In this document: positions 16,823 to 25,922 of the stretch, piece by piece
Numbering within the stretch: the first letter of the stretch is position 1
Layout of the letters: each line of letters begins with the position of its first letter
From: Brevibacillus agri
GTDB lineage: Bacteria; Bacillota; Bacilli; Brevibacillales; Brevibacillaceae
DNA length: 64,000 nucleotides
Reading direction: 5' to 3'
Assembly: GCF_004117055.1 (NCBI RefSeq)
Contig: NZ_CP026363.1
Coordinates: 5,008,501 to 5,072,500, forward strand
Notes under the pieces: model-generated
The model's input: only the letters and a program-made list of their open reading frames with translations
The model's database searches: none
What the model was told of the DNA's origin: nothing
Program-made: the position numbers and the translations under genes

Positions 16823-18149
16823 TTGTTCAACGTCTGCTCCAGCGTATCGAGCAGAAGCTCCTTGCCAAGCGGCATGTAAGCCTGGTTGTAGTAAGGGTTT
16901 GCAGGCAAGTAGTAAATGTGATCGTTTTTGTAGGCTTTCAGCCCTTGCCATACAGCCGAATCTTTATACGACTGCTCGCCGCCCTCCGGATGCAGCAGCA
17001 CGATGCGATCCGGGTTGATCGTCGTGATGCCTTCCAGCGTCAGCAGCACCATCGTTTTTTCTTTCGTGTCCGGCGATGTCGCTGGCTTCGGCAGCCCCAG
17101 ATCGTCATACAGAACCGAGCCTGCGCCTTCGCTGCCCAACAGATACGGGCCTTTTTTGTGCGCCAGGAAAATCGAGAACGTTTCGTCAAACGGATCGCGC
17201 AAATGAACGGGAATATCGCCAGCGTATTTTTGCCGATAGTACGCCGACCATTTCGGATCGAGCGGGGCCGCGCTGGAGATCGTTTGCAGCGCCAAAAGCT
17301 GTCCGGTGATCGCCGTGTGATACGTCGCGACCCTGTGGCGCCTGCTTTTCATGTGGACAGTCGGGGCCACGCCTTGCTGCTGCTTGAATTTGCGGCTGAA
17401 GTAATACTCGTCGCTGAAGCCGACCTGTCTGGCGATCTCGCGTATCCGCTCGTTTCCCTGGCCCATCAGTTGCTTGGCCTTGTTGATGCGCAGTTGCGTC
17501 ACGTAATCCATGGCGCGTAAGACGGGCTTAATCCGGCCATGGCCGCCAGCTTTTCAATCGTCCAGCTTTCCTGGTAGTGGCCGTCCAAATAAAGCCGGGT
17601 CTGCTCCAATGTTTCCAGGGAATCCTCTGATGCTGCGCACTGCGAATCAGGCAGCAGCTCGTACATCAGCTCCTGAAGCTGCGTCTGTGCGCGGAAGCGG
17701 CTGCGCGCGTCCGTCTGCTCCCACGCTTCCCCGATGGAACCGCAGCGCATGCGAAGCGTCGGCTGCGACAAGCATGTCACGCGTCCGGCAAACGGCAACG
17801 TCGTCCGGTGCAGCGTGATCGCCTCGCCGTCTTCGCTCTCCGCTTCCCGGTACACGTCAAAAGCGAGCGCATGGCAGGTGAGCTTGCGAGAAGATTCTAT
17901 ATAGAAAGAACACGACTGACCTGGGAGAAGCAGCCACGCCTCCCCTTCCTTGACAGGATAGCAGCTCGTGTCGATCTCGATGGAGCCGCTGCCGTCCAGC
18001 GCAACGATCAGCCGATGCTTGTCTATGCAGCCTTGACCCGCGTGCGGGACATCCTGCTTGACCATGATCTGTTCACTGTGCCGCAGCTTCATCCACAAGC
18101 CTTGCCATGACACTGTCCCGCTTTTCTCGCTGCCTTGTTTGCTTTGCAT
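16819..18149 (-). pseudogene. Btr-like AraC regulator with siderophore-binding domain, broken in the HTH
   Basis: Two frames give one protein. The first (18149-17499) has a cupin-like N-terminal sensor region (LDGSGSIEIDTSCYPVKEGE; AWLLLPGQSC) and the first helices of an AraC HTH (IEKLAAMAGLSPSY). The second (17511-16819) resumes at MDYVTQLRINKAKQLM and FSDEYYFSRKFKQQQG, then a periplasmic-binding-type domain (GLPKPATSPDTKEK; YLPANPYYNQAYMPLGKE). About ten residues between the two HTH motifs (the usual FSRxFKxxxGxSP part) are missing and the frame shifts at about 17500, so the DNA-binding unit is destroyed. The B. subtilis relative Btr activates siderophore uptake. The intact relative in this window is at 37966. 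Confidence 0.8.
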
Positions 18150-18189
18150 AGCTGGTTGCCACCGTCCTTTTGCGCTTATGCCCCCATTA

Positions 18190-18208
18190 TGATTGATAAT
18201 GATTTTCA
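18190..18208. promoter_or_regulatory. Fur-box-like site upstream of the broken siderophore locus
   Basis: TGATTGATAATGATTTTCA resembles the Fur consensus GATAATGATTATCATTATC on the minus strand. It is about 41 bases upstream of the regulator start. This fits iron control of the now damaged locus. Confidence 0.55.
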
Positions 18209-18244
18209 GCGTCAAATGGTAAGATCGCAAAGAGCGCCCGCAAA

Positions 18245-18318
18245 TGCAAAAAGGCTGCTCTCCCTCGAACCGCTGCCTCGTCGCTTGGGTGCGGACTTGC
18301 TGCAAGGGAAGCAGCCTT
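18245..18318 (-). terminator. Terminator of speD
   Basis: AAGGCTGCT (18251-18259) pairs with AGCAGCCTT (18310-18318) around a long loop; TTTTGC follows on the minus strand. It begins 3 bases after the speD stop codon. Confidence 0.7.
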
Positions 18319-18320
18319 GC

Positions 18321-19133
18321 TTAGTGGCGAATAATATTTTTCCCGTAGTAAATCTCGTCCATCTCTGTTTGCAGCCGCTCGGTAATTTCCGCTTGCTCTG
18401 CAGGCGTCAGCTTGTCTTTTGTGTAGCCGAACAAGTAATTGTTCAGGTCGAACCGCCTGCGCTTGCATTTCGTGTGAAAAATGTTGTCCTGGTACACGTT
18501 CACATCAATCATGTGGAACAAATCTTTAATTTCTTCGGGAATATAATTTTGAATCGAGCTGATGTCGTGGTCGATAAACAGCTTGTAGCCGTGAATATCG
18601 CGGGTAAAGCCGCGCACCCGGTAATCAATGGTCATCAGATCCGTATCGAAGGAGCGGATCAAATAGTTGAGCGCCTTGAGCGGCGAGATTTCGCCACAGG
18701 TCGAGACGTCAATGTCTGCGCGAAACGTGCTGATTTCCTCATCGGGATGGTATTCCGGGTACGTATGGACCGTAATGTGACTTTTGTCCAACTGCAGCAC
18801 GACATTTTCCGGCAGCGGGCCGGGGGATTCTTCATACGACTCCGTCGGCACTTCCACGACCGGACCTTCGGAAACGAGAAACGTCACGCTCGCCCCTTGC
18901 GGCACATAGTCCTGCTGCGCCACGTTCAATACGTGCGCCCCGATAATCTCCGAAACGTTTTTCAGGATGCTGGTCAGCCGTGCAGCGTTGTACTGTTCAT
19001 CTATGTATTCGATGTACGCTTCCCGCTCCGCTTTTGTCTTCGTGTAGCAGATGTCGTACATATTGAAGCTGAGCGATTTCGTCAGGTTGTTGAAGCCGTG
19101 CAAAGTAATATGCTGGTCTTTCGTCGGTTCCAC
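18321..19133 (-). CDS. speD: S-adenosylmethionine decarboxylase proenzyme
   Basis: A 270-residue SpeD of the long E. coli type. The enzyme makes decarboxylated SAM, the aminopropyl donor for spermidine. The self-cleavage serine that becomes the pyruvoyl group is visible in [13 protein letters not shown] (S118). Other conserved stretches are [17 protein letters not shown] and [20 protein letters not shown]. The start is a GTG with GGGGAGG about 12 bases upstream. It is monocistronic with a downstream terminator. No spermidine synthase is nearby. Confidence 0.93.
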   Translation of the reverse strand: MEPTKDQHITLHGFNNLTKSLSFNMYDICYTKTKAEREAYIEYIDEQYNAARLTSILKNVSEIIGAHVLNVAQQDYVPQGASVTFLVSEGPVVEVPTESYEESPGPLPENVVLQLDKSHITVHTYPEYHPDEEISTFRADIDVSTCGEISPLKALNYLIRSFDTDLMTIDYRVRGFTRDIHGYKLFIDHDISSIQNYIPEEIKDLFHMIDVNVYQDNIFHTKCKRRRFDLNNYLFGYTKDKLTPAEQAEITERLQTEMDEIYYGKNIIRH

Positions 19134-19247
19134 TTCTTTTGTCCTCCCCTGTTATGAGCGAGTCTTTGCCATCATTTCCTTTTTTCAGGGTGCCCATTCC
19201 TTTCGATAAAAATCATGCGAACGTTTGCAGGAAAGCGGCTGGCAGTT

Positions 19248-19266
19248 GAGAATCATTACCATTTTC
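19248..19266. promoter_or_regulatory. Fur-box-like site between speD and the DUF805 gene
   Basis: GAGAATCATTACCATTTTC matches 15 of 19 positions of the Fur consensus. It sits in the divergent region, about 115 bases from speD and 125 from the DUF805 gene. It has no obvious iron gene to control, so it may be chance. Confidence 0.35.
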
Positions 19267-19390
19267 CTATCTCTCGCTGCTTCAATAGCACCAAATCCAA
19301 AAAATAAGATTATTTCCTTTCTATCCTCTGGAAAATGATGCTAAAATAATATTGCATGCTAAATTTTAGAAAGAAATGGAGAATTAGGTC

Positions 19391-19750
19391 ATGGATTGGT
19401 ACCTGAAAGTTTTAAAAAATTACGTCAACTTCACCGGACGCGCCAGACGCAAAGAGTATTGGATGTTTGCTTTGTTCAGTGCCATTATTTCTATCGTACT
19501 CATGCTCATCGAATACTTGATTGGTCTGCCGCAATCTTTGTCTTCGCTCTACTCGCTGGCTGTCCTGCTGCCGGGTCTGGGCGTAGGCGTCCGTCGTCTG
19601 CACGACACTGGAAGAAGCGGCTGGTGGCTGCTGCTCGCGCTGGTTCCGTTTATCGGCGCCATTGTCCTGATCGTGTTCTTCTGCCTGGACAGCACACCGG
19701 ACAACGACTACGGTCCAAATCCAAAAACCGAAGAAAGCGTGTTGGCGTAA
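19391..19750 (+). CDS. DUF805 family membrane protein
   Basis: A 119-residue inner membrane protein. It opens with the family signature WYLKVLKNYVNFTGRARRKE followed by YWMF, then has three or four membrane helices. The LHDTGRSGWW motif and the DNDYGPNP tail are typical of DUF805. Function in the family is unknown. The ATG follows GGAG with a spacing of about 9. It ends before a bidirectional terminator. Confidence 0.85.
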   Translation: MDWYLKVLKNYVNFTGRARRKEYWMFALFSAIISIVLMLIEYLIGLPQSLSSLYSLAVLLPGLGVGVRRLHDTGRSGWWLLLALVPFIGAIVLIVFFCLDSTPDNDYGPNPKTEESVLA

Positions 19751-19757
19751 CATGCGA

Positions 19758-19797
19758 AAGCCTCTCCCCATTTTTTGCGGGAGAGGCCTTTTCTTTT
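19758..19797. terminator. Bidirectional terminator between DUF805 and sugar-cluster genes
   Basis: CCTCTCCC (19761-19768) pairs with GGGAGAGG (19779-19786). T-rich tails follow on the plus strand (TTTTCTTTTTTT) and A-rich sequence precedes. It also ends the long leftward sugar cluster. Confidence 0.75.
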
Positions 19798-19798
19798 T

Positions 19799-20671
19799 TT
19801 ATGCTTCTTCCCAGAAGCGGCGCAGATTGTCCATGCCAATTCGCGAGCCTTCGCGGCAATCCTCCATGCCTTCGAACTCGACGGTGATGTAGCCGTCATA
19901 GCCCGACTGCTTCACCAGCTTGACGACCTCGCGAATGTTGATGTCGCCCTGGCCGACGATTGCGCCGCGCAAGTAATTGCCGTTAACCGTCTTGAACCAT
20001 TTGCCCGCTCCCGGGTCCTGATAGTACGGGCGGAAGTAAAAGTCTTTGAAGTGAACGAGCGAAGCGTACGGCAAGTTTTTCTTCACGCCGACGAGCGATT
20101 CCTCGTCCACGCACATGAAGTTGCCGATATCGAGCGTCGTCTTGAAATTCGGACGATTGACCGCTTGCAGCACGCGCTGGACGCGGTCGCTCGCCTGCAC
20201 GAGCCAGCCGTGGTTCTCAATCGTCGTCGTAATCCCGAACTGCGCGGCGTAATCGGCAATCTGGCGGCTTCCTTCGACCATCGCATCGAGATGCTGTTCA
20301 AAGTACGCGATCGTCGTCTGCTCGACAGGTACGGTAAAGGTGGAGACATCGTGGCGCATGTGGCGGATGCCCATGCGGTGCAGCAAATCGACGTGCGTTT
20401 TGATGCGGGCCACCTCTGCGGCAAATGCTTCCTCCGTCTCGTGAATGAAGTTGGCTGGCATCGAGTAGTTGGACAGCTCGATGCCGAGAGCTTTTGCCTT
20501 GTCCCGCACCGCGTCCGCCAGCTCGTAGTTGTCCACCAGCGTAAAGCCGTACGGCACGATTTCCATGTGCTCTCCGCCGTTGTCCGCGATCCACTGCACG
20601 ACATCCAGTACATCCATTTCCCCAGCGCGAATTGCTGTCAGCAAGCTGTACGTGCTCAATCCGATTTTCAT
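19799..20671 (-). CDS. Sugar phosphate isomerase/epimerase, TIM barrel
   Basis: A 290-residue xylose-isomerase-like TIM-barrel protein (AP endonuclease 2 family). Visible motifs are FKTTLDIGNFMCVDEE, with the metal-site aspartate, ASLVHFKDFYF with a metal-binding histidine, TTTIENHGW, and the closing strand YDGYITVEFEG. Such enzymes epimerise or isomerise sugars, keto-sugars or inositol intermediates. I chose ATG 20671 because GAGGTGG lies just upstream; the longer frame from 20710 has no site. It is the last gene of the sugar cluster and probably acts on a product of the Gfo/Idh dehydrogenases encoded just upstream. Confidence 0.85.
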   Translation of the reverse strand: MKIGLSTYSLLTAIRAGEMDVLDVVQWIADNGGEHMEIVPYGFTLVDNYELADAVRDKAKALGIELSNYSMPANFIHETEEAFAAEVARIKTHVDLLHRMGIRHMRHDVSTFTVPVEQTTIAYFEQHLDAMVEGSRQIADYAAQFGITTTIENHGWLVQASDRVQRVLQAVNRPNFKTTLDIGNFMCVDEESLVGVKKNLPYASLVHFKDFYFRPYYQDPGAGKWFKTVNGNYLRGAIVGQGDINIREVVKLVKQSGYDGYITVEFEGMEDCREGSRIGMDNLRRFWEEA

Positions 20672-20731
20672 TCTTTCCACCTCATTTGAATGTTTGTAGT
20701 CGTACGCCATTTTTTTGGCAAAAAAACTTAG

Positions 20732-21724
20732 CTAGGCAAGCGGCACCCTGTCGAGGACGACCGTTTGCTTCCGCTTGTTGGATTCATAAGCGGCCTTCAC
20801 CACTTCAAGCGTTCGCAGTCCGTCCTCTCCCGTGATGGACGGGGCCCGCTTTTCCTGCACACTCTGCACGAAATCGGCAATCAGCCGTTCGTCCATGTCT
20901 GCGGCCCACGGCAGTTGCTGGAGCTTGCCTGCTGTGTCGTCATAGTGCAGCACATGCTGGCGGAAACCGTCTACCTCGATCGTTCCTTTCGTGCCGATGA
21001 TGCGCATGGTCACATCTCCCCACGTCGGGAACGTCTTCGGCCGGGACCAGCTCGGATCAATTCCGACCACTACGCCAGACTCCAAGACCAGGCTGACCAT
21101 GCCGCAGTCCTCCACCGCTAGCTCGTAAAAACGCGTATCCAGCTCCGCGTAGACGCTCTTCACCTCGTCGCCGAGCATCCAGCGCACAAGGTCCATCAGG
21201 TGGACGATATGGTCGGTCGCCGCACCGCCGCCAGACTGTTCTTTTTCCACGAACCAGCCGCCCGGCATCTGCCCGTGGTTCGTGCTGTTGATGGCGAGAA
21301 TCGTGCCGAGCGCGCCTGATTGCACCAGTTCTTTTACATGTTGCATCACGGGGGCAAACCGGACCGGATACGCGACTTGCAGCATCACCTGTTCCTTTGC
21401 GCAGACCCGGATCATTTCCAGTGCATCCTGGACGTCTGTCGCAATCGGCTTTTCGCATAGCACATGCTTTCCCGCTCGGGCGCAGGCGATGACGTGCTCC
21501 TTGTGCCGCGCGTTTTCCGAGCAGACGACGACAGCCTCAAGCGGTGCCTGCAAAAACGCGGACAGGTCGCGAAAAAAAGTCGCGCCGTACTTTGCCGCCA
21601 TCGCTTCTCCGCGGATCGGGTCGTCGTCCCAGAGCGCTGCCAGTTCGGCCTCCGGATGACGCTGCAATTGGACGGCGTAGCTCTGGGCGTGCATATGGGC
21701 AAAGCTGAGAATCCCTACCTTCAT
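20732..21724 (-). CDS. Gfo/Idh/MocA dehydrogenase (third of the cluster)
   Basis: A 330-residue NAD(P)-dependent sugar oxidoreductase. The Rossmann half begins MKVGILSFAHMHAQSYAVQL, without the usual GxGxxG, which here reads SFAHMHA. It then has VVVCSENARHKEHVIACARA and the family motif HVLCEKPIA. The catalytic-domain motif GGGAATDHIVHLMDLVRW carries the conserved D and H. The ATG overlaps the stop codon of the previous gene (ATGA), so translation is probably coupled. Family members oxidise or epimerise sugars, inositols or their derivatives; the substrate is not known. Confidence 0.85.
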   Translation of the reverse strand: MKVGILSFAHMHAQSYAVQLQRHPEAELAALWDDDPIRGEAMAAKYGATFFRDLSAFLQAPLEAVVVCSENARHKEHVIACARAGKHVLCEKPIATDVQDALEMIRVCAKEQVMLQVAYPVRFAPVMQHVKELVQSGALGTILAINSTNHGQMPGGWFVEKEQSGGGAATDHIVHLMDLVRWMLGDEVKSVYAELDTRFYELAVEDCGMVSLVLESGVVVGIDPSWSRPKTFPTWGDVTMRIIGTKGTIEVDGFRQHVLHYDDTAGKLQQLPWAADMDERLIADFVQSVQEKRAPSITGEDGLRTLEVVKAAYESNKRKQTVVLDRVPLA

Positions 21725-22665
21725 CGGGCAACACCTCCTTCGGCAAGCTGGACAGGCTGCCCTGTCTTCGCCGACTCCCTCGCCGCCTGCACGATGTCCA
21801 TGGCGCGCAGCCAATCTTCTGCATTCAGCCGGACGGCTTCCTCGCCCGCGAGATAGCGGATGAGATTGTCTCTTTGCTTCCACGGTGGGTCGATCCCTGC
21901 AAGCCGGCTGTCCCATCCGCCTGCTGCTGACGCATCTGCACGTCCGCCCGCGCCGCCCCTGCTCCAACGAATCGGCGAGCTTTCCCGGCTGTCGTGGAGC
22001 AGCATGCCTGCATCCCCTGTCAGCTCAAAAAACGACTGCTCCGCAGACTCTGCCCACGACAGCTCCACCTGGGCGATCGCTCCCGCGCGCATTTTCAGGA
22101 TGACGAGCGCATATGAAAGCACCTGCCCTGTTGCCGCGTCGGTATGTACGACCTGGTTTGCCTGCACGCGCTCCACTTCGCCGAACGTCCAGCGCAGCCA
22201 GTCAAATTCGCGCCAGCCGAGACTTGCAAAAAGGCAGCGGTCCGCGTTTTCAGCCGACGCCACAGCTCCGCGCCGCAGTCGCAAAACGCCGGGCTTGCCG
22301 ATCGCCCCGTTTCGAACGTGTTCACGCGCCAACTCGTACTCCGGGCAAAAGCGCAGCGTGTCTGGCAGTTGCAGGACGCGTCCTTTTTGCTGGCACAGGC
22401 GCGCTGCCTGCAACAGCTCGTGCTCCCCGAACCGGGGGCAGCTTCCTATGAAAATGTGCGCACCCGCCTGAGCTGCCGCCGCGAGGGCAGCGCCATCCGC
22501 CTCGCCTGCGAACTCCACCACTTCCACCTTTGTTTCTGCCAACAAATTGTGCAACTCCTGCAAGCTTTCTGCCCGCCCTACCAGCTTCGCGCCGCGCACG
22601 CGCGCCCAGATGCCGAGCTGCTCATCCACAGCGTCTTTTGCCCCGACTACTGCTACTCTCCCCAT
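21721..22665 (-). CDS. Gfo/Idh/MocA-like protein, divergent (second of the cluster)
   Basis: A 314-residue protein with an N-terminal Rossmann-like half (MGRVAVVGAKDAVDEQLGIW) and a C-terminal alpha/beta half (SLGWREFDWLRWTFGEVERV; IAQVELSWAESAEQSFFELT). The EKP motif is replaced by a region around GSCPRFGEHELLQAARL, so dehydrogenase activity is doubtful. It may be a partner subunit or have a changed substrate. ATG 22665 has AAGGAGGG 9 bases upstream. It overlaps the next dehydrogenase by four bases, a sign of joint function. Confidence 0.75.
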   Translation of the reverse strand: MGRVAVVGAKDAVDEQLGIWARVRGAKLVGRAESLQELHNLLAETKVEVVEFAGEADGAALAAAAQAGAHIFIGSCPRFGEHELLQAARLCQQKGRVLQLPDTLRFCPEYELAREHVRNGAIGKPGVLRLRRGAVASAENADRCLFASLGWREFDWLRWTFGEVERVQANQVVHTDAATGQVLSYALVILKMRAGAIAQVELSWAESAEQSFFELTGDAGMLLHDSRESSPIRWSRGGAGGRADASAAGGWDSRLAGIDPPWKQRDNLIRYLAGEEAVRLNAEDWLRAMDIVQAARESAKTGQPVQLAEGGVAR

Positions 22666-22699
22666 GAAGCAAGCCCTCCTTTTCTCCTGATCCGCCAAG

Positions 22700-23929
22700 C
22701 TAAAGCGACAGCGAAAACTGGAACGTGTTCTGCAACAAAATAGCGGCGGCGCCGACGACCTCGACGTCCTCCCCGAGCGAATTTGGCCGCAGCTCCAGCT
22801 CCTCTGTCAAAATGCCGTGGGCGTATTCGCTAACATACTCACGCACCTTTTCGATCAGCAGCTCGTTTTCAAACGCGATCTCGCCCCCCAAAATGATGAC
22901 CTCCGGATTGAACAGATGAATCAGGTTCACCATCCCGGCGGCCAGGTAAGAAGCCGTCTCTTCCAAAATGCTGATCGCCAGCGCGTCTTTTTCGGTCAAG
23001 GCCAGGCGAAAAATTTTCGCGTTGATCCGGCTGATGTCGCCCTCCACTAGCTCCATGATGCTGCTCGCCTTGCCTTTGGCGAGCGCCGAGAGCAGCTTCG
23101 AGTAGATGGCGGGCCAGCTCACGTAGTTTTCCAGACAACCGATATTGCCGCAATCGCACCGCATGCCCGCCCGGTCGATCGTTGTATGGCCGAACTCTCC
23201 GGCGCCGCCCTTGTAGCCGCGGTAGATCGCCCCGTCCATCAGCAGGCTCGCGCCCAGTCCGTCCCCAATCGTCACGTACAGCATGTTTTGATAGTGGCGA
23301 AATTGTCCCAGCGTCTTTTCGGCGAGCAGGTACGCATTCGTGTCGTTATCCACCCACGTCTTCAGTTGAAACCGCTGCTCGACCATTTCTTTTACAGGCG
23401 CATCCCGCAGGCGCAGCTTCGGATTGTAGCGAATGACGCCTGTCGCGGCATCGACAATCCCTTGCGTCACAATCGAAATGCCTACGCAGTTGTCGAGGCT
23501 TCCGACCTGCGCCAAAAATCGTTCGATCGTGTCCAGCAAAAAGCGGAGGACACTCTCGCCTTGCTGTAGCTTCAACGGATGCGTTTCCTTTTTTCTGACG
23601 CGCGCCTCCAGATTCATCTGGGCGATGGTCAGTTTGGAGCCGGAAAGCGAAATGCCGATCAAAAAACGGCTGTCCGGCGAAAACTGCACGAGAATCGGCT
23701 TTCTTCCCCCGTTCGACTCGCCGACTCCCACCTCGCACACGAGCGCGTCGCGGATCAGCTCGCCGACTGCCGAAGTGACGGTTGTCGGACTCAGCTTGTT
23801 CCGCTTGGCGATTTCACTTCGGGAAATGGGGCCGTATTGACGGATCGTGTCCAATATGATGGATCGGTTCAGTTCCTGGATCAGCTTCAAATCGCCCGTC
23901 CTGCGTTTGACACCATCCCTTTTATTCAT
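22700..23929 (-). CDS. ROK family transcriptional repressor (XylR/NagC type)
   Basis: A 409-residue regulator with an N-terminal winged HTH (ILDTIRQYGPISRSEIAKR, then SPTTVTSAVGELI). It carries a ROK sugar-binding/kinase-like domain with the zinc motif CDCGNIGCLENY after GGAGEFGHTTIDRAG. Family members bind a sugar and then leave the DNA. It sits 27 bases after the last ATPase gene of the transporter and before two dehydrogenase genes, so it is probably the local repressor of the cluster. A candidate operator is the TTAAC-NN-GTTAA palindrome at 30662. The ATG follows GGAGAGG. Confidence 0.9.
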   Translation of the reverse strand: MNKRDGVKRRTGDLKLIQELNRSIILDTIRQYGPISRSEIAKRNKLSPTTVTSAVGELIRDALVCEVGVGESNGGRKPILVQFSPDSRFLIGISLSGSKLTIAQMNLEARVRKKETHPLKLQQGESVLRFLLDTIERFLAQVGSLDNCVGISIVTQGIVDAATGVIRYNPKLRLRDAPVKEMVEQRFQLKTWVDNDTNAYLLAEKTLGQFRHYQNMLYVTIGDGLGASLLMDGAIYRGYKGGAGEFGHTTIDRAGMRCDCGNIGCLENYVSWPAIYSKLLSALAKGKASSIMELVEGDISRINAKIFRLALTEKDALAISILEETASYLAAGMVNLIHLFNPEVIILGGEIAFENELLIEKVREYVSEYAHGILTEELELRPNSLGEDVEVVGAAAILLQNTFQFSLSL

Positions 23930-23956
23930 GGATACCTCTCCTGCCGCGCACGCCGT

Positions 23957-24919
23957 TCACAGATGGCACGCGACCAGATGATCGTCGTCTGCCGCCTTTC
24001 GCAAATCTGGCGGTGTCGTCTTGCATATGTCCATCGCATACGGACAGCGCGTATGAAACAGGCAGCCTGCCGGCGGGTTTACCGGGCTCGGGACATCCCC
24101 CTGCAAAATGATGCGCTCCCGCTTCGCGCGCGGATCGGGAATCGGGACGGAGGACAGCAGCGCTTTTGTGTACGGATGCTGCGGGTTGGCAAAAATCGTC
24201 TCCTTCGCCCCGGACTCCACGAGGCTGCCCAAATACATCACGCCGATTTTGTCGCTGATGTGCTCGACCACGCTCAAGTCGTGCGAAATGAACAAATACG
24301 TCAAATGAAACTCCTCCTGCAAATCTTTCAGCAGATTGAGGATTTGCGACTGGATGGAGACGTCGAGCGCCGAGACCGGCTCGTCGGCGACGATCAGCTT
24401 CGGCTTTAAAATCAGGGCGCGGGCGATCCCGATGCGCTGCCGCTGCCCTCCGCTGAACTCGTGGGCGAACTTTTCCGCGTGGTAGCTGTTCAGGCCGACG
24501 ACCTCCAGCATCTCGGCGACGGTTCGCTCCCGCTCCTTGGGGGACAGCTTCGTATGGATCACCAGCGGCTCTGCGACTACATCGCGAATTTTCATCCGCG
24601 GATTGAGCGAAGCGTACGGGTCCTGGAACACCATCTGCACCTGCTTGCGCACCTCGCGCAGCTTCGTCTCGTTCATTCTCGAAATTTCTTCGCCCGCGAT
24701 CCAGATTTTGCCCTCATCCGGGGTCAAAAGCCGCGTGACCAGCCGTCCGGTCGTCGATTTGCCGCAGCCGCTCTCCCCGACGAGGCTGAACGTCTCGCCT
24801 TCGTGGATGACAAAGGAGACGCGGTTGACGGCCTTCACGCTTTTTTTGCTGGAAAAAAGGCCGCTGTCGATCGGAAACGTCTTTTTGATCCCGTCTACCT
24901 GCACCAGTGGTTTACGCAT
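23957..24919 (-). CDS. Oligopeptide/dipeptide-type ABC transporter ATPase (DppF/OppF)
   Basis: A 320-residue ATPase. Walker A is GESGCGKSTTGR, the signature is FSGGQRQRIGIARAL, and Walker B ends LIVADEPVSALDVS. The C-terminal oligopeptide-type extension with cysteines (GCLFHTRCPYAMDIC) is present. I use ATG 24919 because the longer frame adds non-family sequence. It overlaps the end of the partner ATPase gene by 8 bases. Together with the neighbours it powers import of the ligand of the binding protein at 27912. Confidence 0.92.
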   Translation of the reverse strand: MRKPLVQVDGIKKTFPIDSGLFSSKKSVKAVNRVSFVIHEGETFSLVGESGCGKSTTGRLVTRLLTPDEGKIWIAGEEISRMNETKLREVRKQVQMVFQDPYASLNPRMKIRDVVAEPLVIHTKLSPKERERTVAEMLEVVGLNSYHAEKFAHEFSGGQRQRIGIARALILKPKLIVADEPVSALDVSIQSQILNLLKDLQEEFHLTYLFISHDLSVVEHISDKIGVMYLGSLVESGAKETIFANPQHPYTKALLSSVPIPDPRAKRERIILQGDVPSPVNPPAGCLFHTRCPYAMDICKTTPPDLRKAADDDHLVACHL

Positions 24920-25904
24920 TGGCCCCCCTCCCTTCCGCGTCGTACAGCCAGCAGCGGCAAAAACGGTTCTCGCCCACGCTCGCAATCGCCGGCTCCTGCT
25001 CCCAGCAGAGCGGCATCGCGTCCTTGCAGCGCGGAGCGAATTTGCAGCCTTTTGGCATGTTGTTCGGCGTCGGCACATTGCCGGGGACAGAATCCAGCCT
25101 GTCGCGCTTCTGGCCGATTTTCGGGACGGAGCCAATCAGCCCTTTTGTGTACGGGTGCTGCGGATCGTCAAACAGGTCGTAGACGGACGCCTCTTCCACG
25201 ACCCGCCCGGCGTACATGACGACGACGCGGTTGCACATCTCCGCGACGACGCCCAGATCGTGCGTAATGAGCAGCATGGACATCTGCTCGTCCGCCTGCA
25301 ACTGTTTCATGACGTCGAGAATTTGCGCCTGGATCGTCACGTCGAGCGCCGTCGTCGGCTCGTCGGCAATCAGCAGGCTGGGATGGCAGGACATCGCCAT
25401 GGCGATCATGATTCTTTGCCGCATCCCGCCTGAAAGCTGGTGCGGGTACTCGCCCAAAATTTCTTTCGGCCGGGGAATCCCTACCTTTGTCAGCATGTTG
25501 ACCGCGTGCTCGCGCGCTTGCTTGTCCGAATAGCCAAGGTGCAGGCGAATCGCCTCCATCAACTGCTCGCCAATTTTCATCACCGGATTGAGCGAGGTCA
25601 TCGGCTCCTGAAAAATCATCGAAATTTCTTTGCCGCGAATCCGGCGCATGTCGTTCTCCGAGATGGACAGCAGATTCGTTCCGTTGTAGCGAATTTCTCC
25701 CTGCGTGATCTCGCCCGTCGTATCCTTGAACAGCCGCATGATCGAAAGCGAGGTGACGCTCTTGCCGCAGCCCGATTCCCCGACCAGGCCCAGCACTTCG
25801 CCCTTTTTTATATGAAAGCTGACGTTGTCGAGGACGACCGTCTTGCGTTCATCTCTCGTAAACTGTGTTTGCAGATGCTTAACCTCGATGATGTTTTCAC
25901 TCAT
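24912..25904 (-). CDS. Oligopeptide/dipeptide-type ABC transporter ATPase (DppD/OppD)
   Basis: A 330-residue ATPase with Walker A GESGCGKSVTSL, signature QLSGGMRQRIMIAMAM and Walker B LLIADEPTTALDVT. The C-terminal cysteine motif (GCKFAPRCKDAMPLC) is typical of peptide/nickel-type transporters. ATG 25904 is preferred over a TTG nine bases upstream because of the GAGGGAG and GGGG spacing. It is the third transporter gene after the two permeases. Confidence 0.92.
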   Translation of the reverse strand: MSENIIEVKHLQTQFTRDERKTVVLDNVSFHIKKGEVLGLVGESGCGKSVTSLSIMRLFKDTTGEITQGEIRYNGTNLLSISENDMRRIRGKEISMIFQEPMTSLNPVMKIGEQLMEAIRLHLGYSDKQAREHAVNMLTKVGIPRPKEILGEYPHQLSGGMRQRIMIAMAMSCHPSLLIADEPTTALDVTIQAQILDVMKQLQADEQMSMLLITHDLGVVAEMCNRVVVMYAGRVVEEASVYDLFDDPQHPYTKGLIGSVPKIGQKRDRLDSVPGNVPTPNNMPKGCKFAPRCKDAMPLCWEQEPAIASVGENRFCRCWLYDAEGRGANA

Positions 25905-25922
25905 CTGCCCCAACTCCCTCGT

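Noticed and set aside
16819-18149. Two separate genes (a small sensor protein and a small AraC protein)
   Set aside because: The two frames join within a single HTH motif and together match one known fusion architecture, so one broken gene is more likely.
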